Origin: Roseburia inulinivorans DSM 16841
Lineage (GTDB): Bacteria; Bacillota; Clostridia; Lachnospirales; Lachnospiraceae
Reading direction: 5' to 3'
Length of the DNA stretch: 64,000 bases
Assembly: GCF_000174195.1 (NCBI RefSeq)
Contig: NZ_ACFY01000086.1
Coordinates: forward strand, 1 to 64,000
In this document: positions 1-7,008 of the stretch, piece after piece
How the letters are laid out: the number at the start of each line of letters is the position of its first letter
Position numbering within the stretch: the stretch's first letter is position 1
Notes under the pieces: generated by a model
The model's input: only the letters and a program-made list of their open reading frames with translations
Told to the model about the DNA's origin: nothing
Database searches by the model: none
Made by a program: the position numbers and the translations under genes

Positions 1-78
1 TATGGTGATGCTAGAGAAAGATAGTTTAAATAATATAAATTATGGGGTGCTATTTGGAAGCTCTAGGAAAGTGAGGCT

Positions 79-333
79 ATGACAATGTGTGAATTGTTAA
101 AAAAAATATATGATGAAGTTCTTGTATATGAAAAAGATATTGTAAATAGAAATAAAAATGTTGATAAAACTGTGAAGGAGTGGTTAAAACCTTATCAAAA
201 AATATTATCTGACCATGATTATAATGAGTTTAGCGAAATGATATTTTCAGTTGTTTCAATGGCTGAGCAGACAGGCTTTGAAAATGGAGTAAGGTTTGCT
301 GTTAAAATGTTGTACTCGCTATTAAATGATTAG
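79..333 (+). CDS. small hypothetical protein (DUF6809-like)
   Basis: An 84-residue acidic, helix-rich protein with no signal peptide or membrane segment. The size and the C-terminal pattern (a glycine-containing helix followed by a short hydrophobic helix) resemble the small DUF6809 proteins of Lachnospiraceae, but this is family resemblance by eye only. The start is the first ATG after a GGAAAGTGAGG ribosome site. It ends inside the last four bases of the convergent XRE regulator gene, so the two share their 3' ends. Function is unknown. The base composition is AT-rich, like the flagellin downstream. Confidence 0.55.
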   Translation: MTMCELLKKIYDEVLVYEKDIVNRNKNVDKTVKEWLKPYQKILSDHDYNEFSEMIFSVVSMAEQTGFENGVRFAVKMLYSLLND

Positions 334-662
334 AGTAAGTCAATCATTTTTAAAATTCTGGTTTTCTTATCGGTATCACAATACTTTATTTTATCAATAA
401 TCTTGTCGTCTAATGTTTTTTCCCTATTCTTGTTGATTTCAAAGGTGTATTCATCACTAATAAAGTAGTCCACACTGCAGGAAAGGATATTGGCAATTTT
501 AATAAGAGCAGTTAATGAAGGATTTGCACGACCGCATTCAATGTTGCTGATATGGGATGGATTAACATCTAAGGCATTGGCAATATACTCCTGTGTAATA
601 CCTAATTCTTGACGACGTTGCTTTATTTTTAATCCGATAACCTTAAAATCTAGATCAGCCAT
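330..662 (-). CDS. XRE-family transcriptional regulator
   Basis: A 110-residue DNA-binding protein. Residues about 9-65 form a Cro/CI-type helix-turn-helix: the recognition region reads ITQEYIANALDVNPSHISNI and is followed by the usual IE.G...P.L..L.KIA. The tail is charged and could mediate dimerisation. The gene is divergent from the flagellin gene, and the 171-base space between them carries a perfect 9-bp inverted repeat on the flagellin promoter. Control of flagellin or of itself through that repeat is a reasonable inference but is not shown. Start is an ATG after AGGGGAT. Confidence 0.85.
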   Translation of the reverse strand: MADLDFKVIGLKIKQRRQELGITQEYIANALDVNPSHISNIECGRANPSLTALIKIANILSCSVDYFISDEYTFEINKNREKTLDDKIIDKIKYCDTDKKTRILKMIDLL

Positions 663-736
663 AGTGATATCCCCTTTTATTAGTATGACATAATTTTAAG
701 GGACTATTCCTGTTGGCATAATGATTTAATACAAAA

Positions 737-760
737 TAACATTAGCCATAACTAATGTTA
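737..760. promoter_or_regulatory. 9-bp perfect inverted repeat on the flagellin promoter
   Basis: TAACATTAG at 737-745 and its exact complement CTAATGTTA at 752-760 are separated by six bases. The right arm contains the putative -35 element TAAT of the flagellin sigma-28 promoter, so a protein bound here would occlude or contact sigma. The XRE regulator encoded immediately upstream is the obvious candidate ligand (inference). Confidence 0.55.
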
Positions 761-780
761 TGGAGATATAATGTCGATAT
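753..780 (+). promoter_or_regulatory. sigma-28 (SigD/FliA) promoter of flagellin
   Basis: TAAT at 753-756, a 16-base spacer and GTCGATAT at 773-780 match the class-III flagellar consensus TAAA-N14-16-GCCGATAT with two mismatches. Transcription would start near 787, leaving a leader of about 46 bases with a GGAGGAG ribosome site. The same architecture with 16-base spacing occurs upstream of the FliD-like gene. Confidence 0.7.
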
Positions 781-833
781 AAAAATAAAGTTAAGGATAA
801 TTTTTTATATGAAACTCATGGAGGAGAAAAAAT

Positions 834-2114
834 ATGCAGGTTTTGGCTCACAATTTAGCAGCACAATTTACCAGTCGGCAGTTAACTATGACAACTGATA
901 AAAAGACGAAATCATCCGAAAAATTAGCATCTGGATATAAAATTAATAGAAGTGCAGACGATGCTGCGGGTTTACAAATCTCCGAAAAAATGAGAAGTCA
1001 GATCAGAGGATTGAATCAGGCTTCTGAAAATATACAGGATGGTATTTCTTTGTGTCAGGTTGCGGATGGAGCGTTGAATGAATCACATGCTGTATTACAG
1101 AGAATGAGAGAGTTGTCTGTACAGGCAGCTAATGATACTAATTCGGATGAGGACAGAAACGCTATTCAGCAGGAAATAGATCAGTTGACAAAAGAAGTAG
1201 ATAGAATTGCAAATGATACAAGTTTTAATGAGGAGATTTATCCGCTGAAAGGAACTGGCTTATCTGGAAATGATTTATCAGGAAAAATAGGATTGTCACT
1301 TGCAAATTTATCACTGAGAGTAAATAATTTAAAACCATATACCTATACTACGTCAAAAGGGCAGGAATTTATAGACCTAAAGTTTAAATTACTTCCTTCA
1401 ACAAGCAAATTGCAAATTTGCACATTAAATGGAACTGTTATATATGAAGAATATGCGACAGATGGTCTAGATAAAGTAAAAAATAATTATGAAATAGGTG
1501 ATCATAGATATTATTCGTCTCTAAGTGCTCCTAATTCATATTTTACTTCTGGTGGTGCAACTTTTGGATTCTGGAATCAGACCAGTGTAACTAATGCAGA
1601 AGTAAACGAATGGTTGAATCATACAATTTTTACATATTGGATCGAAAATGATAATTCAATGGTTCATGCAACCACACAAAGAGATAATAACTCTAACACA
1701 TCAAACAATAATTTTAAGCAGATATGGATTCAAATGGGCGCGCAAAAGGATCAGGGTATGTTTCTTAATCTGGTAAATGCAACAGCAAAAGGAGTTGGTA
1801 TCACAGACCCTGCACTAGATGTTACAAACTATGCAAATGCAAGTACATCAATTTCCAGATTGGATGATGCAATTAGCAAGGTAAGTTCCTACAGAAGTTC
1901 CTTTGGAGCACAACAAAATCGATTAGAACATGGAAAATTGGTTGATGATAACACCGCTGAAAATACACAAAATGCGGAATTAAGAATAAGAGATGTTGAT
2001 ATGGCAAATGAGATGGTGGAATACTCTAAAAATAATATTTTGGAACAAGTAGGACAAGCTATGTTGGCACAGGCAAATCAGAATACACAAAACATATTAT
2101 CTTTGTTAAATTAA
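834..2114 (+). CDS. flagellin
   Basis: A 426-residue structural protein of the flagellar filament, exported by the flagellar type III apparatus without a signal peptide. Residues 1 to about 140 are the conserved D0/D1 N-terminal region (SSEKLASGYKINRSADDAAG, then SEKMRSQIRGLNQAS and LQRMRELSVQAANDT). Residues about 345-426 are the matching C-terminal region, ending in ANQNTQNILSLLN. The middle 200 residues are Asn/Ser/Thr-rich and variable, as expected of the surface-exposed D2/D3 part. The gene stands alone, away from a flagellar operon, with a sigma-28 promoter in front and a strong terminator behind. Confidence 0.96.
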   Translation: MQVLAHNLAAQFTSRQLTMTTDKKTKSSEKLASGYKINRSADDAAGLQISEKMRSQIRGLNQASENIQDGISLCQVADGALNESHAVLQRMRELSVQAANDTNSDEDRNAIQQEIDQLTKEVDRIANDTSFNEEIYPLKGTGLSGNDLSGKIGLSLANLSLRVNNLKPYTYTTSKGQEFIDLKFKLLPSTSKLQICTLNGTVIYEEYATDGLDKVKNNYEIGDHRYYSSLSAPNSYFTSGGATFGFWNQTSVTNAEVNEWLNHTIFTYWIENDNSMVHATTQRDNNSNTSNNNFKQIWIQMGAQKDQGMFLNLVNATAKGVGITDPALDVTNYANASTSISRLDDAISKVSSYRSSFGAQQNRLEHGKLVDDNTAENTQNAELRIRDVDMANEMVEYSKNNILEQVGQAMLAQANQNTQNILSLLN

Positions 2115-2129
2115 AAAGTAAAGTGTGAT

Positions 2130-2166
2130 GGAAGATATCTTTGTAAATGGAGATATCTTCCTTTTA
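2130..2166 (+). terminator. Rho-independent terminator of flagellin
   Basis: An 11-bp perfect stem, GGAAGATATCT and AGATATCTTCC, with a ten-base loop and a short T run, 16 bases after the flagellin stop codon. Confidence 0.85.
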
Positions 2167-2317
2167 TGTAATAGGGAGAAAACACTACAAGCCGAGCCAG
2201 CTCGAATACGCTGCGCTTCTTCTTGCTGTGGGCTGTCGCCCAATAAGTCTAATAACAAGCCATGCCCATTCGGAATTCGCTACGCTACTTCCTCATGGAC
2301 GGCTGGCGCCGTATACT
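2167..2317. repeat. GC-rich structured spacer with imperfect direct repeats, possible dispersed element
   Basis: This 150-base spacer is far richer in GC than the flagellin gene beside it. Two similar segments start at 2204 (GAATACGCTGCGCTTCTTC) and 2273 (GAATTCGCTACGCTACTTCC), 69 bases apart. GCCAGC near 2196 can pair with GCTGGC near 2302. ACAAGCCATGC at 2255-2265 is exactly complementary to GCATGGCTTGT at 2380-2390, across the terminator between them. Short overlapping ORFs here look like chance. I suspect a dispersed intergenic repeat, unproven. Confidence 0.35.
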
Positions 2318-2376
2318 AAAAAAGAAGACGTTACATCTTAGTGAACAAGTTCCAACGATGTATCGCCTTCTTTTTT
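2318..2376. terminator. bidirectional terminator between flagellin and rubrerythrin
   Basis: AAAAAAGAAG with ACATC on the left pairs with GATGT and CTTCTTTTTT on the right around a loop of about 19 bases. A-tract and T-tract on the two sides let it end transcripts from either direction, including the convergent rubrerythrin gene. Confidence 0.7.
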
Positions 2377-2393
2377 ATTGCATGGCTTGTAGC

Positions 2394-2981
2394 TTATCCA
2401 AAGTATCGATCCAATAATCCTTTTAATGCTTTGCCGTGACGAGCTTCATCTCTTGCCATCTCATGAACAGTGTCATGGATTGCATCAAGGTTGTTTTTCT
2501 TAGCGCATTTTGCAAGATCAAATTTACCTGCAGTAGCACCGAACTCACAGTCGACTCTCCATTTCAGGTTATCTTTTGTAGTAGCTTTCATGTTTGGCTC
2601 TAAGTCCTCACCTAACATCTCAGCAAATTTTGCTGCATGTTCTGCTTCTTCGTAAGCAGCTTTCTCCCAGTAAAGACCAATTTCCGGATATCCCTCGCGG
2701 TGAGCGATACGAGCCATGCAAAGGTACATACCAACTTCAGAGCATTCTCCTTCGAAGTTTGCTTTTAACTGATCGAAGATGTATTTCTTGTCTTCATCGC
2801 TGATTTCGGGATTGTTTTTTACTGTTTTTGCGTAAACGCCATATTCATGTTCTGCAGCAAGTGTAAGATCTCCTTCTACTTTTTTGAACTTATCAGCGCC
2901 TACATGACAGACTGGACACTCTGCTGGTGCAGCATCTCCTTCATAAACATATCCACATACTGTACAAACCCATTTTGTCAT
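2394..2981 (-). CDS. reverse rubrerythrin (NADH peroxidase component)
   Basis: A 195-residue cytoplasmic oxidative-stress protein. The rubredoxin domain comes first (residues about 3-40; CTVCGYVYEG and CPVC supply the four iron-binding cysteines). The ferritin-like diiron domain follows (residues about 50-195), with glutamate/histidine ligands in EGECSE, EEAEHA and DEARH. This order is opposite to classical rubrerythrin and is that of the clostridial reverse rubrerythrins, which reduce hydrogen peroxide and oxygen with electrons from NADH via rubredoxin-type carriers. It lies just downstream of a PerR/Fur-type regulator in the same orientation and has its own operator-like palindrome upstream, so peroxide or iron control is likely. 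Confidence 0.93.
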   Translation of the reverse strand: MTKWVCTVCGYVYEGDAAPAECPVCHVGADKFKKVEGDLTLAAEHEYGVYAKTVKNNPEISDEDKKYIFDQLKANFEGECSEVGMYLCMARIAHREGYPEIGLYWEKAAYEEAEHAAKFAEMLGEDLEPNMKATTKDNLKWRVDCEFGATAGKFDLAKCAKKNNLDAIHDTVHEMARDEARHGKALKGLLDRYFG

Positions 2982-3024
2982 AATTTTGTTCTCCTTTTCT
3001 TATTTAAATTTTATTTAGCTTTTG

Positions 3025-3045
3025 ATAATAGTAACTATTACTGAT
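3025..3045. promoter_or_regulatory. PerR/Fur-type box upstream of reverse rubrerythrin
   Basis: AATAGTAACTATT is a 13-bp palindrome inside a longer conserved motif (ATAATAGTAA..., ending TTACTGAT). The same motif recurs at 3539-3559 upstream of the regulator gene. Presence of two copies only at these two promoters points to binding by the product of the gene at 3134-3517. Confidence 0.7.
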
Positions 3046-3133
3046 TTTAATTTAAAAAATATATTTTGTCAATACTTTTCTTATATTTTTTATAGAAAGC
3101 TGTATAGTTCGCAGAACAACTGGAACTGTACCG

Positions 3134-3517
3134 TTAACTGTTCTTTTTACAGTCTGCGCACTTTCCATAAAAATATGTAATATGACCTTCAATTTCACCA
3201 TCAAATCCCTGATTTGCAAGGACATTGATATGATCCAGACCATCTACGGAAAGGTCTAAAACGCTGCCACAATGTTTGCAGATAAAATGATAATGTGGAG
3301 CCGGATTCCCGTCAAAACGGTCAGGTCCGATACCGGTCGATAATTTCTGAATCTCACCGATGTCAGAAAGTAATGACAGATTACGGTATACAGTGCCGAG
3401 ACTGATATTCGGAAACTCTTCTTTGATGCCGAGATAAACAGTTTCAGCAGTAGGGTGGTCATATCTGCCGGCAAGGAAGGTCTTGATTGCTTCACGTTGT
3501 CTACTATATTTTAGCAT
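3134..3517 (-). CDS. perR: Fur-family regulator, PerR-like
   Basis: A metal-dependent repressor of about 127 residues. The N-terminal winged helix contains the family pattern HPTAETVY followed by SLGTVYRNLSLL. The dimerisation part carries DRFDGNPAPHYHFIC with metal-binding His/Asp, and two CxxC pairs (CKHC, CADC) for the structural zinc site. The Asp-rich DRFDG and short length favour a peroxide sensor (PerR) over Fur, as does the reverse rubrerythrin next door. An ATG at 3517 with GGGTGA eight bases upstream is preferred over the GTG three codons earlier. A copy of the operator motif upstream suggests autoregulation. Confidence 0.85.
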   Translation of the reverse strand: MLKYSRQREAIKTFLAGRYDHPTAETVYLGIKEEFPNISLGTVYRNLSLLSDIGEIQKLSTGIGPDRFDGNPAPHYHFICKHCGSVLDLSVDGLDHINVLANQGFDGEIEGHITYFYGKCADCKKNS

Positions 3518-3538
3518 GATAATCACCCTTTCTTTTTA

Positions 3539-3559
3539 ATAATAGTAATTGTTACTGAT
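3539..3559. promoter_or_regulatory. PerR/Fur-type box upstream of the PerR-like gene
   Basis: Second copy of the motif at 3025-3045, differing at two central positions (GTAATTGTTAC here, GTAACTATTAC there). Both retain the GTAA-N3-TTAC palindrome and the flanking ATAATA and TGAT. Confidence 0.7.
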
Positions 3560-3729
3560 ATTATAATAGCAGAGAACCATACTTCTGTCAAGAATAAAGA
3601 AGATAAATTTAAACATTTCTGTGATCACTCAGCCACGCTTCATAATGTAAGTTTTTTGAAAAATCACGCATATCATAACCGACCAATGAATATATATAGT
3701 AGCAACAAAATAAATGCCGGGAGCATCCG

Positions 3730-4674
3730 ATGGCAGGAATCAAACGTTTTATTACATATATATATGCATACGAAAACGGAACAAAAGGAATCAACGCGGG
3801 ATTTGCAAAAGTGGAGATCAGGGGAAATGAATGCAGGATTGAAGTGCATCTGCGTGGAACACCAATTCGGATGGGAATGGATCAGGTATACCTTTTTAAA
3901 GTAGAGGGAGGGCAGATGCTTGCGTTCCCGATGGGAGAGATGAGAATGATAAAAGGAAGCGGAGATTATGGAACAATTATAAAAGCAGATCAGATTGGAG
4001 GATCAGAATACTCGTTTGCCGAGATGGATGGAATGGTTTTTGCAGGAGAGGAAGGCGCGATTGCCATGACACGCTGGACGGAAGGAGAGCCATTTACAGT
4101 AAAAACAGAAAATATCAGGTTGTGGGAACCGCAAAGATTTGACGTGGGTGGAACAGAAAACCAGAAAGAAAATGAGAAAAACGAGAATATCGCGGAAAGA
4201 GCGACCGCTGAAAGAGTGAACGCGGAAAAAGTGACCGCGAAAAAAACGGAAAATCCTGCAGATAAAAACGGAGAAAATGCTGCAGAGGAGCTTCATGCAA
4301 CGGAAATGCCAATGCGCAATATTTTTCCGAAGTTTGTCTGGGTGGACACGTGGGAGCGGTTCAAAAACACGTATCCCTATTTTACATTGCCGGAGGATAA
4401 AAATGTGGAGTGTGTGCGCATTGAACTGAAAGACCTGCGTGAACTGCCGCGGAAATACTGGTATCTTGGAAATAACAGCTTTTTGCTGCACGGATTTTTC
4501 AATTACCGCTATCTGGTGTTAGGAAAGCTCGAAGAGGACAAATGGTTTATCGGTGTCCCGGGGATTTATCAGCAGCAGGAGCGCATGATGGCAGCAATCT
4601 TTGGTTTCCCGGAGTTTATGACGACCGATCACATCAATCAGTTTGGCTATTGGTATCACACGTTAGACGAATAA
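3730..4674 (+). CDS. hypothetical protein, DUF6128-like
   Basis: A 314-residue soluble protein with two conserved ends joined by a low-complexity linker. Residues 1 to about 140 form a compact beta-rich region beginning MAGIKRFITYIYAYENG. Residues about 145-195 are a charged Glu/Lys/Asn/Ala linker with short ERATAERVNAEKVTA-type repeats. Residues about 200-314 contain FPKFVWVDTWERF, LPRKYWYLGNNSFLLHGFFN and a Tyr/Trp-rich end. The layout matches uncharacterised Lachnospiraceae proteins annotated as DUF6128, recalled from the family and not searched. No signal peptide. Function unknown. Its 3' end converges on the GNAT gene. Confidence 0.7.
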   Translation: MAGIKRFITYIYAYENGTKGINAGFAKVEIRGNECRIEVHLRGTPIRMGMDQVYLFKVEGGQMLAFPMGEMRMIKGSGDYGTIIKADQIGGSEYSFAEMDGMVFAGEEGAIAMTRWTEGEPFTVKTENIRLWEPQRFDVGGTENQKENEKNENIAERATAERVNAEKVTAKKTENPADKNGENAAEELHATEMPMRNIFPKFVWVDTWERFKNTYPYFTLPEDKNVECVRIELKDLRELPRKYWYLGNNSFLLHGFFNYRYLVLGKLEEDKWFIGVPGIYQQQERMMAAIFGFPEFMTTDHINQFGYWYHTLDE

Positions 4675-4706
4675 TACAGGACAATAATTGAGAGGGAACT
4701 GTCCGT

Positions 4707-5297
4707 TTATGAATGGATTTCATCGGGATTTAAGATAGCGTAGCGGATGTGATCTTCCCATTTTCCCTGAATGAGAATACTGTCGCGCTCAATTCCTTCC
4801 TCGAAAAAACCTGTGGCATGCAGCAGGTTTTTGGAAGGCGTATTTTCAGGCATGCAGCGGGCAAAGATTTTGTGGAGTCCGAGACCATAAAAGCCGACAG
4901 ACAGTGCCATAGACAGAGCTTCTCGGGCATATCCATGATGCTGATAAGACGCATCGAATTTATAGCCGACCTCACTCGTGAAATAAGGCATTTTTATAAT
5001 ATTGTGCAGACAGACCGTGCCGATGATGGTAGATGGATCTTCTTTCAAAAAAACATAAAAGCGCACACTGGAAAGCTTGAGCGCAAGTTTTAACTCGCAT
5101 CTGGCGAGCGTCTGCTGGAAATCGAGTGTGTAATAATTCTCAGGGGCGGTTGGTTCATATTTTTCAAAGCAGGAGCGGTTACGATATAAAAAATCATGGA
5201 TTTCCCGCAGATAATCCGTGGAGGGAAGCCGTAAAATTAATCGCTCTGTTTCGTAGGAAAAAGAAAGCCCGGTGGGCAGTTGTGTGTGATTCTGCAT
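4707..5297 (-). CDS. GNAT-family N-acetyltransferase (RimJ/RimL type)
   Basis: A 196-residue acetyltransferase that would use acetyl-CoA. ETERLILRLPSTDY opens the domain, IIGTVCLHNI forms the central strands, and YQHHGYAREALSMAL is the acetyl-CoA-binding motif A (here HGYARE). This is followed by LGLHKIFARCMPENTPSKNLLHATGF, typical of RimJ/RimL-like enzymes that modify protein N-termini or small amines. The actual substrate cannot be read from the sequence. It is divergent from tadA. Confidence 0.87.
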   Translation of the reverse strand: MQNHTQLPTGLSFSYETERLILRLPSTDYLREIHDFLYRNRSCFEKYEPTAPENYYTLDFQQTLARCELKLALKLSSVRFYVFLKEDPSTIIGTVCLHNIIKMPYFTSEVGYKFDASYQHHGYAREALSMALSVGFYGLGLHKIFARCMPENTPSKNLLHATGFFEEGIERDSILIQGKWEDHIRYAILNPDEIHS

Positions 5298-5431
5298 AAA
5301 AACCTCGAATGGAAAAATTCTTATATAACATTATATACGACACCACAAAAAAAGCAAAAATATTTCTATGGTAGTGATGCGATAAATAGTGTATCATTGT
5401 ATACAGAGTACCAGAACAGGAAAACAGAAAA

Positions 5432-5932
5432 ATGAAAATGACGCAGGACGAAAAATATATGAAGGCAGCCATCCGCGAGGCGAAAAAAGCATATGCCCTG
5501 GATGAGGTGCCGATCGGGTGCGTGATCGTGCAGGATGGCACGATTATTGCGAGAGGATATAATAGAAGAAACACCGAAGGAAATACGTTGGCACACGCGG
5601 AATTGACCGCAATCAAAAAAGCGAGCAAAAAGACTGGTGACTGGCGATTAGAGGATTGTACGATGTATGTGACATTGGAGCCATGCCAGATGTGCGCCGG
5701 AGCGATCGTGCAGAGCCGCATGAAAAAAGTGGTCATTGCCACGATGAATCCGAAGGCAGGATGCGCAGGTTCGGTGCTGAATCTTTTACAGATGGCTGCA
5801 TTTAACCATCAGGTGGAGATTGAAAAAGGCGTTTTGGAGGAAGAGTGCTCGATGATGTTGTCTGATTTTTTCCGGGAGTTAAGAGAAAAGAAAAAGAGGA
5901 AAAAACAGGAAACGGTGACAGATTCCCTGTGA
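5432..5932 (+). CDS. tadA: tRNA adenosine(34) deaminase TadA
   Basis: A 166-residue zinc deaminase converting adenosine to inosine at the wobble position of tRNA-Arg(ACG). The catalytic HAE motif (LAHAELTAI) and the zinc-binding PCxxC motif (LEPCQMCAGAIVQSR) are intact, with CAGSVLNLL further on. The basic C-terminal tail (REKKKRKKQ) suits tRNA binding. Its stop lies just before the SRP RNA promoter, and tadA next to the SRP RNA gene is a familiar Firmicute arrangement. Confidence 0.95.
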   Translation: MKMTQDEKYMKAAIREAKKAYALDEVPIGCVIVQDGTIIARGYNRRNTEGNTLAHAELTAIKKASKKTGDWRLEDCTMYVTLEPCQMCAGAIVQSRMKKVVIATMNPKAGCAGSVLNLLQMAAFNHQVEIEKGVLEEECSMMLSDFFRELREKKKRKKQETVTDSL

Positions 5933-5936
5933 ACTC

Positions 5937-5966
5937 TTGACAATGAAGGTTATTATAAGCTATACT
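5937..5966 (+). promoter_or_regulatory. promoter of the SRP RNA gene
   Basis: TTGACA at 5937-5942 and TATACT at 5961-5966 with an 18-base spacer. The predicted start is at about 5972, at the 5' end of the RNA's terminal helix. The -35 element begins five bases after the tadA stop codon. Confidence 0.75.
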
Positions 5967-5970
5967 TAAA

Positions 5971-6241
5971 TCTCCGAGCAGCCGGGGTGGCAGCGGTACC
6001 CTGAACCAGCAATCCGCTATAGCTGGGGTGATATCAAACTGAGGGTTATCTCTTTGCGGAGCAGCCCTTCATAAGTGGCGTTGACGTTTGGGTCTTACGC
6101 AACAGGAATTTACGAACCGGGTCAGGTCAGGAATGGAGCAGCCCTAAGTAAAAGCTCTTGTGTGCCGTGAGGGTGCCTGGACCGAGTTAACTGTGGAGGT
6201 AACGTCCGTGGACTGGACTCGAAGGGCGATGCTCGGATTTT
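5971..6241 (+). ncRNA. ffs: large bacterial signal recognition particle RNA
   Basis: About 270 bases. The 5' CTCCGAGCA can pair with TGCTCGGA at the 3' end (helix 5 base). The 5' third has the Alu-domain pattern GCCGGGGTGGCAGCGGTACC with the paired loops. The distal part has the strongly conserved helix 8 core, GGGTCAGGTCAGGAATGGAG followed by CAGCCCTAA, which binds Ffh. This is the long Bacillus/Clostridium form, not the short 4.5S form. Ends are estimated from the helix and promoter. Confidence 0.95.
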
Positions 6242-6262
6242 AAATTTAAGAACAGAAACCGT

Positions 6263-6295
6263 AAAGAGCCGCAGCAGTGATACTACGACTCTTTT
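6263..6295 (+). terminator. weak terminator after SRP RNA
   Basis: AAAGAG at the left pairs with CTCTTT at the right with an interrupted inner stem and a short T run. Confidence 0.4.
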
Positions 6296-6374
6296 GTTAT
6301 AAGAAAAATGCATAAGACAGAATGTTTTTCTGTTGGCAAAAACGTTCTGAAACTACAAAAAAGGAGAAAAGCGA

Positions 6375-6866
6375 ATGTGGGATAAAGTGAGAAAAAGAAT
6401 TGTTGATGCATGCGATGTGATGGATATGGTCATGGCGGCAGTTGTGGTCATTGGAATTGTGATAGCGGTGATCGGAATTTTTCCACAGATTGGAGAACTG
6501 TGGCGTCACAGAGAGGAGACGGTTGCGTTTTTAGAATTTCTGGATGCAGTGCTCGGCGTTGTCATTGGTGTGGAATTCCTAAAAATGTTATGTAAACCAA
6601 ATACTGCCAATATTATTGAAGCCCTGATTTTCGTGATCGCGCGTCATATGATTGTGCAGACAACGACAGCCGGAGAAGATCTGGTTTCCGTGATCAGTAT
6701 CTGTATGCTTTTCCTTTTCCGCCGTTTTATGCTTGCGACAAAACCGGACAAGGAACATCATGTGCCGAATATTTTTAAGGCGATCAAGATCGCACAGTCG
6801 CCGGAATTTCAGGAAGCATTAAAAGAAACAGAAGAACATGAGACAATTTCTCAGGATGAAAAATAA
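6375..6866 (+). CDS. PsiE-like integral membrane protein
   Basis: A 163-residue protein with four predicted membrane helices (residues about 17-38, 52-74, 82-98, 103-122) and a charged cytoplasmic C-terminus. Spacing of the helices and the pattern EALIFVIARHMIV resemble the PsiE phosphate-starvation family, whose biochemical role is unknown. There are no other phosphate genes nearby. It lies between the SRP RNA and pta and seems to be transcribed on its own. Start at an ATG after AAAGGAGAAAAGCGA. Confidence 0.65.
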   Translation: MWDKVRKRIVDACDVMDMVMAAVVVIGIVIAVIGIFPQIGELWRHREETVAFLEFLDAVLGVVIGVEFLKMLCKPNTANIIEALIFVIARHMIVQTTTAGEDLVSVISICMLFLFRRFMLATKPDKEHHVPNIFKAIKIAQSPEFQEALKETEEHETISQDEK

Positions 6867-6891
6867 AACTGCATTTATTTGAATACAAACA

Positions 6892-6919
6892 TTGAATTTC
6901 CAAAAAACTGCTATATAAT
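6892..6919 (+). promoter_or_regulatory. promoter of pta
   Basis: TTGAAT at 6892-6897 and TATAAT at 6914-6919, spacer 16. Start predicted near 6926, giving a leader of about 80 bases. Confidence 0.6.
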
Positions 6920-7008
6920 GTAAGCATGTCACGGCAAAAGTGCCGAAAATTGTGTTTATCCGGTACATAGACACGGTTTTAGAGAAAAAGAAAAGTGAGG
7001 AAAATAAA

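Noticed and set aside
1-24. In-frame tail YGDARER ending in TAG, perhaps the 3' end of an upstream gene
   Set aside because: Only seven codons lie in the window, too few to support a gene.
2125-2341. Two overlapping 64-codon ORFs between flagellin and rubrerythrin
   Set aside because: They overlap a terminator and a structured GC-rich spacer, have no ribosome site and give Cys/Pro-rich random-looking protein.
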